Positions 9,740 through 19,000 of a DNA stretch of 64,000 nt are shown here, piece after piece. Position 1 is the stretch's first letter; each line of letters begins with the position of its first letter. Source of the stretch: Isochrysis galbana (Eukaryota; Haptophyta; Isochrysidales; Isochrysidaceae); contig CM030936.1 in NCBI GenBank assembly GCA_018136815.1, positions 3,858,474 through 3,922,473 on the forward strand, given 5' to 3'. Below the pieces are notes generated by a model. The model was not told the DNA's origin. It did no database searches and saw nothing but the letters and a program-made list of their open reading frames with translations. The position numbers were made by a program, and so were the translations under genes.

Positions 9740-10600
9740 GAGGTCGAGATAGAGTGTGGAGCGAGCGCGCGCGCAATAGAGCTAAGGAGTTTTGTTTTAG
9801 TCCGGGCACTCTCATACTCTCATGAGAGCTGATATTAGTACTGATATTAGTAATAGCTCCAAAACCTTGGGAGCTGATAAGCTGTTACCCCAACCCTGCA
9901 CACACCAGCTCTCAAGATTTCGGATCAATGGGGGGCGTGAACGCGTGGGGCTCGGCCAGGCGGCTGTTGGGGGTTCAAGGCAGGTCCGAAACGGCACGGC
10001 CGGTCGCGAACGAACCGCCCGTCGCGCCCCAAGGCCAATTGAGTTGTTTCACCTCCCATCGTACGAGCGAGCACTTGTCGACGTCAATCGGCCCGTGGCC
10101 CTGGGTGTCGGGCCAGATCGAATCGAGGCATTCCTGCGGTGCGAGGGGCCAGGATGGAGGATGGGTCAATATGAGTGTGTGCGACCCTTGACCTTGAGCA
10201 CCAGTGTGCGACCTTTGAGCACCAGCGTGCGACCTACCCTTGACCCCCCACCCTGCACCCTGCTCGCGAGAGCTCTGGCTCTGGGTTCTGCATAGCCACC
10301 ATCTCCAGGCCAATCTTCCGCCGATCGCGGGCGATCGGACGTCGCGGAAGCCCCGCGTTTCTAAGAGTGATGCGCCCCACATTCACCACTCCAATTCCCT
10401 CGCCGTGAGCGCCCGCCTCATTCTCCCAAAATAGACACCCAAGCGCGGGGGGAAGGGAGGGGGGTCCCTCACCGACGCCATTGCCCTTCGTGAGGCTGGA
10501 GGGGGTCGTTCGGAGGGGGGAGGGAGTTGCCGGGGCAGGTAGGGGGGGACCCTGCGGAATCCTTGGACACCCAAGGGAGGTGGGAAATAATAGTGGTTAG
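9740..10600. other. Unassigned stretch with a short tandem repeat and a dispersed repeat
   Basis: At about 10170-10250 a short unit around GTGCGACC...TTGAGCACCAG is repeated three times. From about 10390 to 10590 the sequence shares blocks (TTCTCCCAAAATAGAC, GGAATCCTTGGACACCC, GGGGCAGGTA) with the reverse complement of 15365-15560, so both are copies of one dispersed repeat. I see no supportable gene. Confidence 0.5.
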
Positions 10601-10917
10601 AAAGAGTGAGTGACCGGGCTACCACTTTCCCCCACTCCCCTTGGCGCAAGACGAAACTTTTTGAAAGTTGTTTGAAAGTCATCCTGAAGTTTGCTGAGGA
10701 CAGAGCCGTCCCAAAACACACCGGTAGACCAAGGACTAGGGTTGAAATTCTCGCCGCCCTACTACACTCGCCGCGCAACCTAGCACTTCGGACCCTTACA
10801 CGTGTTGTGGAATTCCAGACGACATGTGCACCTGCTCATGGAATTAACGGAATTTTGGAACAGACATGTTGCGCGGACCGCACTGCTCGTCGCCTTATAT
10901 TCAACTTCCATTCGGCA

Positions 10918-11506
10918 TCACCTAGCCGAATCTCCTCCATTGGCCGTTGGCAATTCCACCCCCACACTGCGGGCCACGTCATCGAGAGCTGCACGTGCTG
11001 CGAGAGCTTCCTTCTTGGCGTCATTAGCGTAAGCGGCAGCCTTTGCGGCGCCCTCATATTTCGTTGCGCCGGTGACAAGAAAGAGATAAGTGAGCCTGTG
11101 GCGGTGCACGCAGGCTGATAAGCGGTGTGTGCTTCGCTGGGGCAGGGCACCAGTAAGGGGAAGCGCACATTGCGTTCTTGTGCTTGGTGAAGCTGGCTCC
11201 AGCGGAGCCGGCACCGAGGCGCTTGAGCGCATCCTCCTGCAGCATATTGGCAGATGTTTGTAGCGCGCCTTGCCTGCCCAGCTGGATGAGGGCGATCTCG
11301 GTGTCCCACTGCGCAAGCGCTGCATCCAGCTGGCGCGCAGCGGCCACCACGGCCATCGTGTCACCCAGCTCCTGCTCGGTGGCGAGGACTGGGCGTGGTG
11401 AGAGCGCGGTACTACCGAGTGCAATGGCCGCCCGCCGCGAGAGGCGCACTGCCGCCGCGAGAGGCATGGCGGCCGCGAGGAGTACGAGAAGCAGCGCGGC
11501 GCGCAT
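10918..11506 (-). CDS. Predicted thylakoid-lumen protein, two exons
   Basis: Exon 1 is 11506-11169 and exon 2 is 11095-10918; the 73-bp intron (GTGCGC...CACAG) restores frame to give 171 aa. The N terminus has a strongly hydrophobic signal peptide (MRAALLLVLLAAAMPLAAA), a short linker, then the twin-arginine segment RLSRRAAIALGS and an Ala-X-Ala-like site at PVLA before TEQEL. That order matches lumenal proteins of complex plastids, which cross the outer membranes by a signal peptide and the thylakoid by the Tat route. The mature part (about 130 residues) is helical and Ala/Leu-rich, ending KYEGAAKAAAYANDAKKEAL and a final helix. I do not recognise its function; an accessory photosystem protein is possible. 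An upstream in-frame Met at 11569 would add 21 residues before the signal peptide and is less likely. Confidence 0.75.
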
Positions 11507-11872
11507 CTCGCGAGGAGCGCGCGCGGCTCTCTTCTCCGTCTCCCGAAAGAGCGAAGATATTATTCGCACTGTGCCCCTTGTCTTTACTCTATAAAGTACT
11601 AGGAGTACCTTCCATCCCGGGCATAGAGCTCTACTCTAGAGGAGGAGATAAGGATAAGAGAGAAGTAGAGCTCTACTACTCTAGTAAAGTAAGTAGTAAC
11701 TCAGTGACTCTCTTCCCGGAAGATTCCATTGCTTTTCTCGTGCGTCAACAGGGTATATTCTTAGATTCATTGTGTTGTGTGGCCGGTCGGTCTGACGAAG
11801 AAGAGGAGATGACGATCCGGCCCCTGTGAATGGATATCGTGGTGTGAATTGGGTGCATAGTATTAGCAGAGT

Positions 11873-12538
11873 ATGGTTGCGCCTACACAGAGGACTGGGT
11901 CGCGGGTACGAGGGCCGACCGCAGCCGTTCGGCCACTGAGACAGCTGGCCGGCCAGAACGTGCGGCGGTGTCGGTGTCGCTGCGAGCGTCGTCCCTCACA
12001 CCACGGAGGCAGCCCACACGCAATGCGCGCGCTGCGCAGCGCAGCGACCGCTGGCGTGATCGGCGCTGCGGGCGATTGGCTGATGCAGTGGAGGGAGGGA
12101 GTCCAAGCCGCGGGCGAGCTGAACCTGGAGCGCACTTCGAGGCTTGTGGCCTATCGCTCCCTGCATGCGCCGTGTGTCGAGCTCGGTTGGGGCTTCTTTG
12201 ACCGCCGTCTTTCCAGCGTCGTGGGCCTGCCGGGAGTGATCGCACGCGTGCTGTGTGACCAGCTCATCTTGGCCCCACCGTCTATTGCCGTCTTCTTCCT
12301 TTCTCAGGGTGCGATGGAAGGGCTGCCGTGGACTGCGTGTGTTGCACGGACTCGTGCCTCGTTCTGGCCGACGTACGGTGTGTGCTTTCCGTTTTGGTGC
12401 TGCTGCCACATGTTGACATTTTCTGTGATACCCGCCGACTTGCGCATTGCATATGCTTCGTGTTGCGGAGTTTTGTGGAATGCCATTATCTCCGGGCACA
12501 ACCAGCAAGCTGTGTTGAGAGAAGGCGGTCACCAATAA
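11873..12538 (+). CDS. Mpv17/PMP22-family membrane protein
   Basis: The frame from 11873 encodes 221 aa; the likelier start is Met at 12023 (MRALRSAATAGVIGAAGDWL), giving 171 aa, close to the usual 170-200. Family features: GAAGDWLMQ, then RTSRLVAYRSLHAPCVELGW with FFDRRL, then LCDQLILAPP, the SFWPTYGVCFPFW block corresponding to the family W.vWP..q..nF, and VIPADLRIAYAS with WNAIISGHN at the end. Four hydrophobic segments are expected in a peroxisomal, mitochondrial or plastid membrane, where relatives act as channels or stress-related pores. The upstream extension is Arg-rich (NVRRCRCRCERRPS) and could be a leader or 5' UTR. No intron is needed. Family call is firm; the organelle cannot be told from sequence. 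Confidence 0.85.
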   Translation: MVAPTQRTGSRVRGPTAAVRPLRQLAGQNVRRCRCRCERRPSHHGGSPHAMRALRSAATAGVIGAAGDWLMQWREGVQAAGELNLERTSRLVAYRSLHAPCVELGWGFFDRRLSSVVGLPGVIARVLCDQLILAPPSIAVFFLSQGAMEGLPWTACVARTRASFWPTYGVCFPFWCCCHMLTFSVIPADLRIAYASCCGVLWNAIISGHNQQAVLREGGHQ

Positions 12539-12639
12539 CACTCGTTGTACATGTACTAGCACGCCGAGTCCTACAAAAGACTCTGACTTCACGGCCGCAG
12601 GACATGAAACCCTCTAGGAATTTGTGTGAATAAAAATAT

Positions 12640-12700
12640 AATTAGACGTAGCTAGCTCTAGCTCTAGCTAGCTAGCTACAACTACTAAACATAATTTTAC
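12640..12700. repeat. CTAG-rich simple sequence
   Basis: Overlapping AGCTAG/CTAGCT units about 50 bp long, just 3' of the Mpv17-like gene. A similar CTAG/GGGCTAG patch lies at 13615-13680. Confidence 0.7.
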
Positions 12701-12849
12701 TACTAAATACGACAAATAATATCCCCAATCCCCCCGCCGACGTGCGCGTTGCCAGCCGCGCGGCCGCATAAGTATTATTCTTGCTGTGCCGCTCTGCAGG
12801 TCCCTGTGCGTTCCGTGATAAGGATATGTAAGTGTGGAGAGTGTTGAAG

Positions 12850-13600
12850 TGAGTGTGGTGCCGTGTCATCAATCATCAGACTGTCGGACTCTATTTGTTC
12901 TGCCGTCTGTCGTTCTTCGTTCGTCGCTCTCGCTCTCGTTCTCGTTCTCGTTCCCGTTCTCGTCCCACGTTCTCAACACTCCATCAGTACGAAAACACCC
13001 CCTCAGCCTCAGCCTCACTCAGCCTCAGCCTATCCATTTCGAATCAAATCGCCCAGTCATGTCCCGCTCCGTCCTCGCGCTCGCCCTCGCCCAAGCCCGT
13101 CCTCCCGCCTTCCTCTGCTGAGGAGGTGGTCCAGCCCGCCCTTCTATCACTCCCGGTCATTTCCGCCGCGCCTCCCGCCGATCGTTCCCCTTCCGTCTCA
13201 TCGTCGTATATCGAATATCGAGCCAGTGGCCATGCGTCAATGCGTCATGCTCGATCCGTCAGACGTGCCTAAGGGGAGATACGAAGAGGTCGCCAGTTAA
13301 ACTTGATTGCACCCAAAATCATGTAAAGAAAACGTGGGGGAGATAGCAAATTCAACCTATTTGCGAGAGCGCCTGGGACCTGGATGGAAGAAAAAGGTGG
13401 GGAAACTTCCCTTCTCTTCGAGAGGAAGAGAGAGGAGAGAGGGCGCTCCAGCGCTCCACAACTCCACAACCCAAGATCCTAGACGTTAGACGTCCACACG
13501 AAGCTTTTGACCAAGAACAAGAGAAAGCAGAGAATTATAACGATAAATGCCGAACGACGAAAGAGAAGAGAGAAGCCTAACGAGTGTCGATTCGCGAATG
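12850..13600 (+). repeat. Dispersed retroelement-like repeat, copy 1
   Basis: A pyrimidine-rich block (CTCTCGTTCTCG repeats, 12915-12965) and a segment coding for LALALAQARPPAFLC are followed by a roughly 300-bp tail (13270-13600) with GGTGGGGAAACTTCCCTTCT and GAAGCCTAACGAG. The tail recurs at 49950-50240 in the same orientation, and the coding block recurs at 31240-31480 (plus) and 49410-49640 (minus). The repeated Ser/Pro-rich frame next to a Gypsy integrase piece at 31 kb suggests LTR-retrotransposon origin (inference). Confidence 0.6.
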
Positions 13601-13948
13601 CGACACTGGCCCTAGTCAGGCTAGAGGCTAGCTCTAGCTATAGCTAGGGCTAGGGGCTAGGGCCCCTAGTAGGGCTAGCTGGGAGGCTGTTGCGCCATGG
13701 GCGGCAGGGGGAGGGGTTGTTGGGCGTGTTGTCCTTGTCCTCGAAGCAGCGCTGCTTGTGAGTCTGAGGAGCGCCCCCACAGCCTCTTCTTCTCGCTGCA
13801 GATCGCCGTCCCTTAGGGGTCTCTTCACAGCACACCGCCTATTCATAGCCTATGTATTCCTCTTCCAGAGTAGACAATCCCTCTCTCCCCCTGAATCCCT
13901 CCCGCTCCCGCTCGCGCCTGTTCCCCTCCCCCCCCCTCCCTCCCTTCA

Positions 13949-14812
13949 ATGATCGGCGGCGAGGAAGCGAACAACGACGAGATGCTCGCGGACGCGGGCT
14001 CGATTCGCGCGGCCCTACTTGGGCTCGCGTCTCATGCTTCGCCTCCGCTCAGCCAGTTGCGCGCCACGCTGCTCGAGCGAGCGCCACGGAGCTGGTCGCT
14101 CGAGGTGCGAGCCTCGCAGATTGACGGCGCAGGAGACGGCCTCTTCCTCTGTGGAGAATGCGAAGCTGGGACGCTCGTTGCGCTTTATCCGGGGACTGCC
14201 TACCATCTTGAAGATCTACATGTCATGGCTCGCCTGGTCCTCGAGGGTAACTCGTATGTCCTCGGCCGTAGGGATGGGGTGCTCATCGATGGCAGGCCGA
14301 GCGGGCTGTCGAGACAGATCTTTGAGACTGCAATCGCGAGGGAACGGGCATCCAAGCTTGGCGCGCGCGCCCAAGGCAATGCGGCTGTGGATTCGAGAGT
14401 TATCTGCCAAAACGCGATTTGGGAAAGCCTGAGCTGGCCGATCCACCCTCTAGCTGCTGGGCATATGGCTAACCATCCACCCAAGGGACACTCACCAAAC
14501 GTGACAACGTTCGCTATCGACTTGGCAATGGGCGAAGAAGAGGATCTTCAGGTCCTCCTACCATTTGCATCATTCCGCCCACCCGCAGACGGCGAGGCAA
14601 TCAAACAGGGCGTCGCTTTGGTCGCTACGCGACATTTGGAAGATGAGGAGATCTTGCTTGATTACAAGCTCCGATTGGATGGCCCACTAGAGCCTTGGTA
14701 CGTGCCGTGTGTCGACGCGGATCTTGGTGGCCAGGGAGAAGTGGGCTGTGGTGATCGTATGGTGGAGTCCACACTGAAAGCGTCTGATCCCAAACTACCA
14801 CCGTTTGCATGA
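13949..14812 (+). CDS. SET-domain protein resembling SETD9
   Basis: A single-exon, 287-aa protein. Residues about 50-80 read SLEVRASQIDGAGDGLFLCG then GTLVALYPGTAYH, the N-terminal SET fold; NSYVLGRRDGVLIDGRPSGL follows, then HMANHPPKGHSPNV, the NH motif and pseudoknot region, and finally VALVATRHLEDEEILLDYKL, the C-terminal tyrosine-containing strand. SET proteins transfer methyl groups from S-adenosylmethionine to lysines. This domain order, with the GVLIDG insert, resembles the poorly characterised SETD9 type; the substrate is unknown. The start at 13949 follows a C-rich leader with no closer in-frame Met. No transit peptide is evident, so cytosol or nucleus is likely. Confidence 0.8.
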   Translation: MIGGEEANNDEMLADAGSIRAALLGLASHASPPLSQLRATLLERAPRSWSLEVRASQIDGAGDGLFLCGECEAGTLVALYPGTAYHLEDLHVMARLVLEGNSYVLGRRDGVLIDGRPSGLSRQIFETAIARERASKLGARAQGNAAVDSRVICQNAIWESLSWPIHPLAAGHMANHPPKGHSPNVTTFAIDLAMGEEEDLQVLLPFASFRPPADGEAIKQGVALVATRHLEDEEILLDYKLRLDGPLEPWYVPCVDADLGGQGEVGCGDRMVESTLKASDPKLPPFA

Positions 14813-14819
14813 CAAAGCG

Positions 14820-15360
14820 CGATCGTGAGGGGTCTTACGTTCATGATCACAATCACAAAATCACTGCCACTTGCTTCTTGCATGCTGCTGATGTGCAAGC
14901 TATCATCTACAATTTTTATTTTAAGAAAAATTTTATTGGTCGCGGTGTGACAAGGGGACGGGACTAGCACTCACTCAAGTCAGGATTTCCTGCTGCGGCA
15001 AGCGCAGGCACCCTTCCCCCCTTTATCTTTATTTAGGCTGCCACCCAGCTCTTCACCAGCTTTCGCTACCGGCACGCTAGCCGGAACACCCCTCCTTTGA
15101 GGCGCTGGCCTTTTGCGGGGCACACCAGCGCCAGGGAAGGGACACCACGGGCTCCTTTCNNNNNNNNNNNNNNNNNNNNNNNNNNNNNNNNNNNNNNNNN
15201 NNNNNNNNNNNNNNNNNNNNNNNNNNNNNNNNNNNNNNNNNNNNNNNNNNNNNNNNNNNCCGTCTCTCACGCCCTTGGTCGAAGCAGTAGCTAGCAAGGC
15301 CGGAAGCCGGAAGGTCGGTCACCGTCACTCACACTCTCACGCTTTTTAACTACTTGCTAC
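14820..15360. other. Intergenic stretch containing a 100-N gap
   Basis: After the SET gene there is ordinary non-coding sequence, then an assembly gap of exactly 100 N at 15160-15259. Frames spanning the Ns are meaningless. Nothing else is supported. Confidence 0.8.
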
Positions 15361-15364
15361 TACT

Positions 15365-15610
15365 ATTTTGCGCCACCCCTCCTGGGTGTCCAAGGATTCC
15401 CTAGCTAGGGACCCCCCTTACCTGCCCCCCCATATCCCTCCCCCCGTCCCCGCGATCCCCCTCTACCCCACGAAAATCCATGGCGTCGGTGAGTCGGGGG
15501 AGTGACTCCCCCGCCTTGCGCCTTGTCTGGCCCATGGAAGTCTATTTTGGGAGAATGGGAGGATCGCGCACGTGGGTGAATCAAAGCAGTGAATGTCGGG
15601 CGTCGGGCGA
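15365..15610 (-). repeat. Dispersed repeat related to 10390-10590
   Basis: On the minus strand this block shares TTCTCCCAAAATAGAC, a C/G-rich centre and GGAATCCTTGGACACCC with the plus strand at 10390-10590. It may be an LTR or non-autonomous element; the termini are not resolved. Confidence 0.5.
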
Positions 15611-15779
15611 ATCCCCACAGCAGCCATGTGCTGAAATGCGGAGGTTCCGCGTCGGCCGATCGCCGGCTGTCGGCCTTGCAATGGCTGTCAGCTGGGTCGC
15701 GTGTCGCATCCGCGATCGACCCTCTATGTCCGCGATTGACCGGCCGACCCGCGCTCTTTTCATGCTTGAGAATGAGAAC

Positions 15780-16030
15780 AGGAGCTGGCCGGCCATCTTG
15801 ATAAGGTAGGAGCTGCACCTCGACGGAGTTCCCGTTCTCGTCGAACTCAAAGGCGTCGAGGAAGTACGACTTGTTGCGAGTTTCTTCTTCCCACTTCATC
15901 GTCACCTTGGTGCCAGGCCAGTACACTCCAGTACAAAGTAGGGTAGACATCCTTGTCGCACCTGGGTGACCAAGGTGGTCATGGTAGGCGCGGAGGTACG
16001 TGTGTGCTCTCCGTAGGAGATTGATGGTTG
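15780..16030 (-). pseudogene. Gypsy-type integrase zinc-binding fragment
   Basis: The minus frame reads LRRAHTYLRAYHDHLGHPGA, then RMSTLL and GVYWPGTKVTM. That is the HHCC-type N-terminal zinc domain of Ty3/Gypsy integrases (H...H...YWPG), although the Cys pair is not clean. The following residues (EFDENGNSVEVQLLPY) do not resemble an integrase core. It is a decayed, truncated piece with no protease, RT or RNase H nearby. Confidence 0.55.
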
Positions 16031-16089
16031 TGAAGTGCCCTCCCATGTTGGGTGCACTGATGGTAGAGGTTTCCACCATGGGGAGGGCA

Positions 16090-16403
16090 GCTGAGCTGCC
16101 CTCCCACATGAGGTGCTCTTGGGGTGGGGGGGTTTCCCACTGTTGGAGGGGGTCTCCAAGACCCCCTGCATGCTACGCACTACGCAGAGCCATGGTGGCA
16201 ACCTGTTCGGTGCCAGTGCTCGCCACCCCGCGCGCTTGCGCGGGTGTGGTTTGGATGGGCTGGATGGGCTTTGAGAGGGCTTTCTGACGAGCCGCCTCGG
16301 GCGGCATGGGGCGTCTCAGGTGGGGCGCGGTGGCGAGGTAGGGTCGCCTGGGGCTCGGGAGCGGTCGCGGCACGCTCCATAGGTCAAACTATAACAATAG
16401 TTT
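16090..16403 (-). mobile_element. Inverted LINE 5' end, ATGGAGCG subfamily
   Basis: On the minus strand a perfect hairpin AAACTAT-AACA-ATAGTTT (16386-16403, as read on plus) is followed five bases later by ATGGAGCGTGCCGCG at 16380. The short ORF1 remnant (MERAATAPEP..., about 66 codons) is Pro/Ala-rich like the copies at 7084 and 37456. No RT follows. Confidence 0.65.
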
Positions 16404-16939
16404 TTTTCGTCTTTCGTCAATATTTGTTTACGTTTTGTTATGGGGGCCCAAGGGGGAGGTCTGGGTCCCAATGGGGCCCGGATATGTGTTAGTTGGGTGT
16501 ATTGGGAACTTTCTACCGAAAAAATCCTGAAATTTCCTTAACCGTGAGATGGTCATTTTTTCACGCCTAATAAAAAAACCCTGTTTGACCGCCCTAATGG
16601 TCATTTTTAAACCTATCCCCAATGAAAAACCTGTTTAACCGCCCTATAACAAAGTTATTCAGCTTCTTTAATCTTCAATAACGCAATCTGCTACCCTATA
16701 TCCTCTCTGTGGGACTTTGTTGATGACCCCCTGGCCCCTGGTGCCTGGTGAGCAACGCGCTCTTTCTTGTTGTGCAAGGGCAAGGGGTTTTTTTGTACGT
16801 AGAACACCCACGCCCACCCCCAAATATCCACCAAGTATCAAGTATCCAGAGCACCCATGGAAATATCCAGAGATAGCTAGCTAGTCCTGCCAAGATTCGC
16901 CCAAATATCTAGTGAATGTATCCAGATATTTCTGTCGAG

Positions 16940-17117
16940 GCCTAGCCTGGGACCAAAGTAAGAACACGGGGGATAAAAAAATGCCAATCTCATGCAAAGG
17001 AGGGACCAAAGTAAGAACACGGGGGATAAAAAAATGATGCAAATCTCATGCAAAGGAAAAGCAAAAGGTCATGCAAAGGAAAAGCAAAAGGTCATGCAAA
17101 GGAAAAGCAAAAGGGCA
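16940..17117. repeat. Short tandem repeats downstream of the 5S gene
   Basis: Two copies of GGGACCAAAGTAAGAACACG plus GGGGATAAAAAAATG are followed by three copies of a 22-mer containing ATGCAAAGGAAAAGCAAAAG. They lie immediately 3' of the minus-strand 5S gene, in its termination region. Confidence 0.8.
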
Positions 17118-17121
17118 AAAT

Positions 17122-17234
17122 ATGCAGCACCCAGCCTTCCCGCGTGGTCCCCCACCGCAGTACTACCTGGGCTCGACCCTGCTTAACTGCGCTGTTCGGA
17201 TGGGAAGCGGTGACCCAGGGTGAAATGGCCGCAT
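17122..17234 (-). rRNA. 5S ribosomal RNA gene
   Basis: The reverse complement begins ATGCGGCCATTTCACCCTGG and ends GGGTGCTGCAT, about 113 nt, with the 5' ATGC pairing the 3' GCAT. Conserved internal blocks are present: CCCATCCGAACAGCGCAGTT, AAGCAGGGTCGAGCC (box A region), GTAGTACTGCGGTGGGGGAC and CACGCGGGAA (box C region). T-runs typical of Pol III termination follow on the minus strand (TATTTT, CCCTTTT). It is a full-length, probably expressible gene, here as a single copy rather than in a tandem array. Confidence 0.9.
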
Positions 17235-17239
17235 ATATT

Positions 17240-17810
17240 CCCGAATTCAGGTTCAGTCATATATATTACTTGATGAAATTGCTCCCTACGTCGGCGCCCT
17301 CTTTTCGGAGGTGCAGTTTTATTTTGATTTTGTGTTGCGTTCCATAATATAGGGTGCAGACCTTCTTCTCAAGTGGGTGCAACCTGAGGTTCGGGATTTT
17401 TGTCCGGCACTCTCCAATTTGGCATGTAACTATATTAGCTGTATCTATATAGTATCTAGTATTATCTATATCTATGTCACCCCCCAGGAGTGTTGTATTC
17501 CTGCCCATCTGAAGGCTGTAGGCATGAATGTTCGTGTAAGGTACGCGCTCACAATTACAATTGAACAGTTCCCCGTGTTGCCACTGACGCACAAGACACA
17601 CAGATTCGGATTCCCCATGGTCTCAAGTCCAGGTTCCAGGTTTGCGGATTTTGGTCTCGAAAGTCGCGTTCCGTCAAACGAGGGCCAGGTTATTTTTTTT
17701 TTTCACCCAGAGGTGCATGTTTTCTTTTTCAACCAGTCTCCAGGGTATTATTATTACAAAGATGAGTACAAAGCTAATCACGACATACAAGGACGCGGCG
17801 CGTGAGCATA
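17240..17810. other. Non-coding sequence 5' of the 5S gene
   Basis: Mixed AT-richer sequence between the 5S gene and the right inverted arm, with T-runs and TATATAT motifs just upstream of the 5S start (17235-17270). I found no convincing snRNA, tRNA or coding region. Confidence 0.5.
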
Positions 17811-18387
17811 GGCCAACTCCTAGGGCGGTCAAACAGTGTTTTTTTATTAGGGGTGAAAAAATGACCATCTCAGAATTGAGGAAATTTGAGGATTTTTTTT
17901 CGGGAGAAAGTTCCCAATACACCCAAATAGCACATATCCGGGGCCTATTAGGACCCGGACCCCGCCCTTGGGCCCCCACAACCCACAACAAACGGACAAA
18001 AAATTCCGTCCTAGAAACTAGGACCACGTCCTAGAAAATTCTTGGATTTCTAGGACTCTGCCGATCATGCCTCCATTATAGCCTATGGTGAGCTTATGAG
18101 ACATCCCATCACCTGAAGCAAACCATCTCCACATCCCATTCAACCTTAGCTCTCCCCATGACCAACTCTGCGGAGCTTGTCTTTGCTTACTTTTGCTACC
18201 ACATTCAGCATGCGGTGCTGCACTCGGGCGTCCGCTCGCACCAGAGGAGTTTTATTTTAGACCTTTTGGAGCAGTAGGCTGGCGGATTGGACACTTAGAT
18301 GACAAAACCAAGCTTGGTGGTCACTGAAGGTCTCAAAGAGGGCAGTCAAAGCAACATTTCATCTCCTGGGGACCATGGGTAGAAGAG

Positions 18388-19000
18388 TATCACAGAGTGC
18401 CGTCATCTGCCAACACAACCCATTGGTCCTTACCGATAGAATCGTCTTTACCGATAACTTTGTCTGCCAGATTCCTTTTCATCAAGTCATCAGCCTCTTT
18501 CATCATGTGCACCACCTTCTGGACTCTTCTCTACATTATCATCTGCAGTTGATGCACATCGAGTTCTTAGGGTTCCCGAGTCATTTGCACATCGACTTCT
18601 AGACCTCGCCTTCATCTTGGGGATCTCAGCTCACTCTAGATCGACTTAGTGCACCTAAGGAATCTCACCTTCATCAACACTCACGACGCTTCATCGGCTC
18701 ATACTAAGGCAATACTCGCCGATTCCCTAAATCCTTGATTCCATCTTTGTTCCCTCGCACGCCTTCCTGTTTGTCTCAGAGTATCATCCAAAGAACCGTG
18801 GTGGGGTATATGTAAGGGTTTGTGCGAAAGTGATTATTGTAGAATCACCGTGCCCCAGGGGTATCTTGGTGAGTTCCCCAGTGCCCCCAGGTGTCCCAGG
18901 TTCTGACCCTCACCCCTGTAGCACTGTCTCTCTCACTGTCTGTCATGACCTTACTGCTTTTTGTTGCCGCCCTGGCTGCTCCCTGGCAGCCAGTGCGATA
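18388..19000 (+). repeat. Copia 5' LTR
   Basis: 613 bp, TATCAC...GCGATA, identical to the 3' LTR except C18879. It contains a TATA-like GGGGTATATGTAAGG at about 18804, a plausible promoter. Terminal bases are TATC/GATA rather than the usual TG/CA. Confidence 0.95.

Larger units (their letters stand above)
16437..17992. mobile_element. 1.56-kb unit with about 165-bp inverted arms enclosing 5S rRNA
   Basis: The left arm (16437-16600) and the reverse complement of the right arm (about 17815-17992) are roughly 85% alike, sharing GGGGGCCCAAGGG at the outer ends, then TGTATTGGGAACTTTCT and GAGATGGTCATTTTTTCAC. The interior holds short tandem repeats and a complete 5S rRNA gene on the minus strand. 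No transposase is visible. It may be a foldback or MITE-like element, or two facing copies of one repeat either side of a 5S locus. Confidence 0.55.

Noticed and set aside
8928-9815. 295-codon minus-strand frame of SLLSPLS repeats
   Set aside because: Pure translation of the 7-mer array; every frame of such an array is open by composition.
14980-15349. Frames containing a run of X
   Set aside because: They span the 100-N gap and are meaningless; the same applies at 43871-44322.
17240-17600. Possible snRNA next to the 5S gene
   Set aside because: No match to conserved U1, U2, U4, U5 or U6 core sequences that I could recognise.
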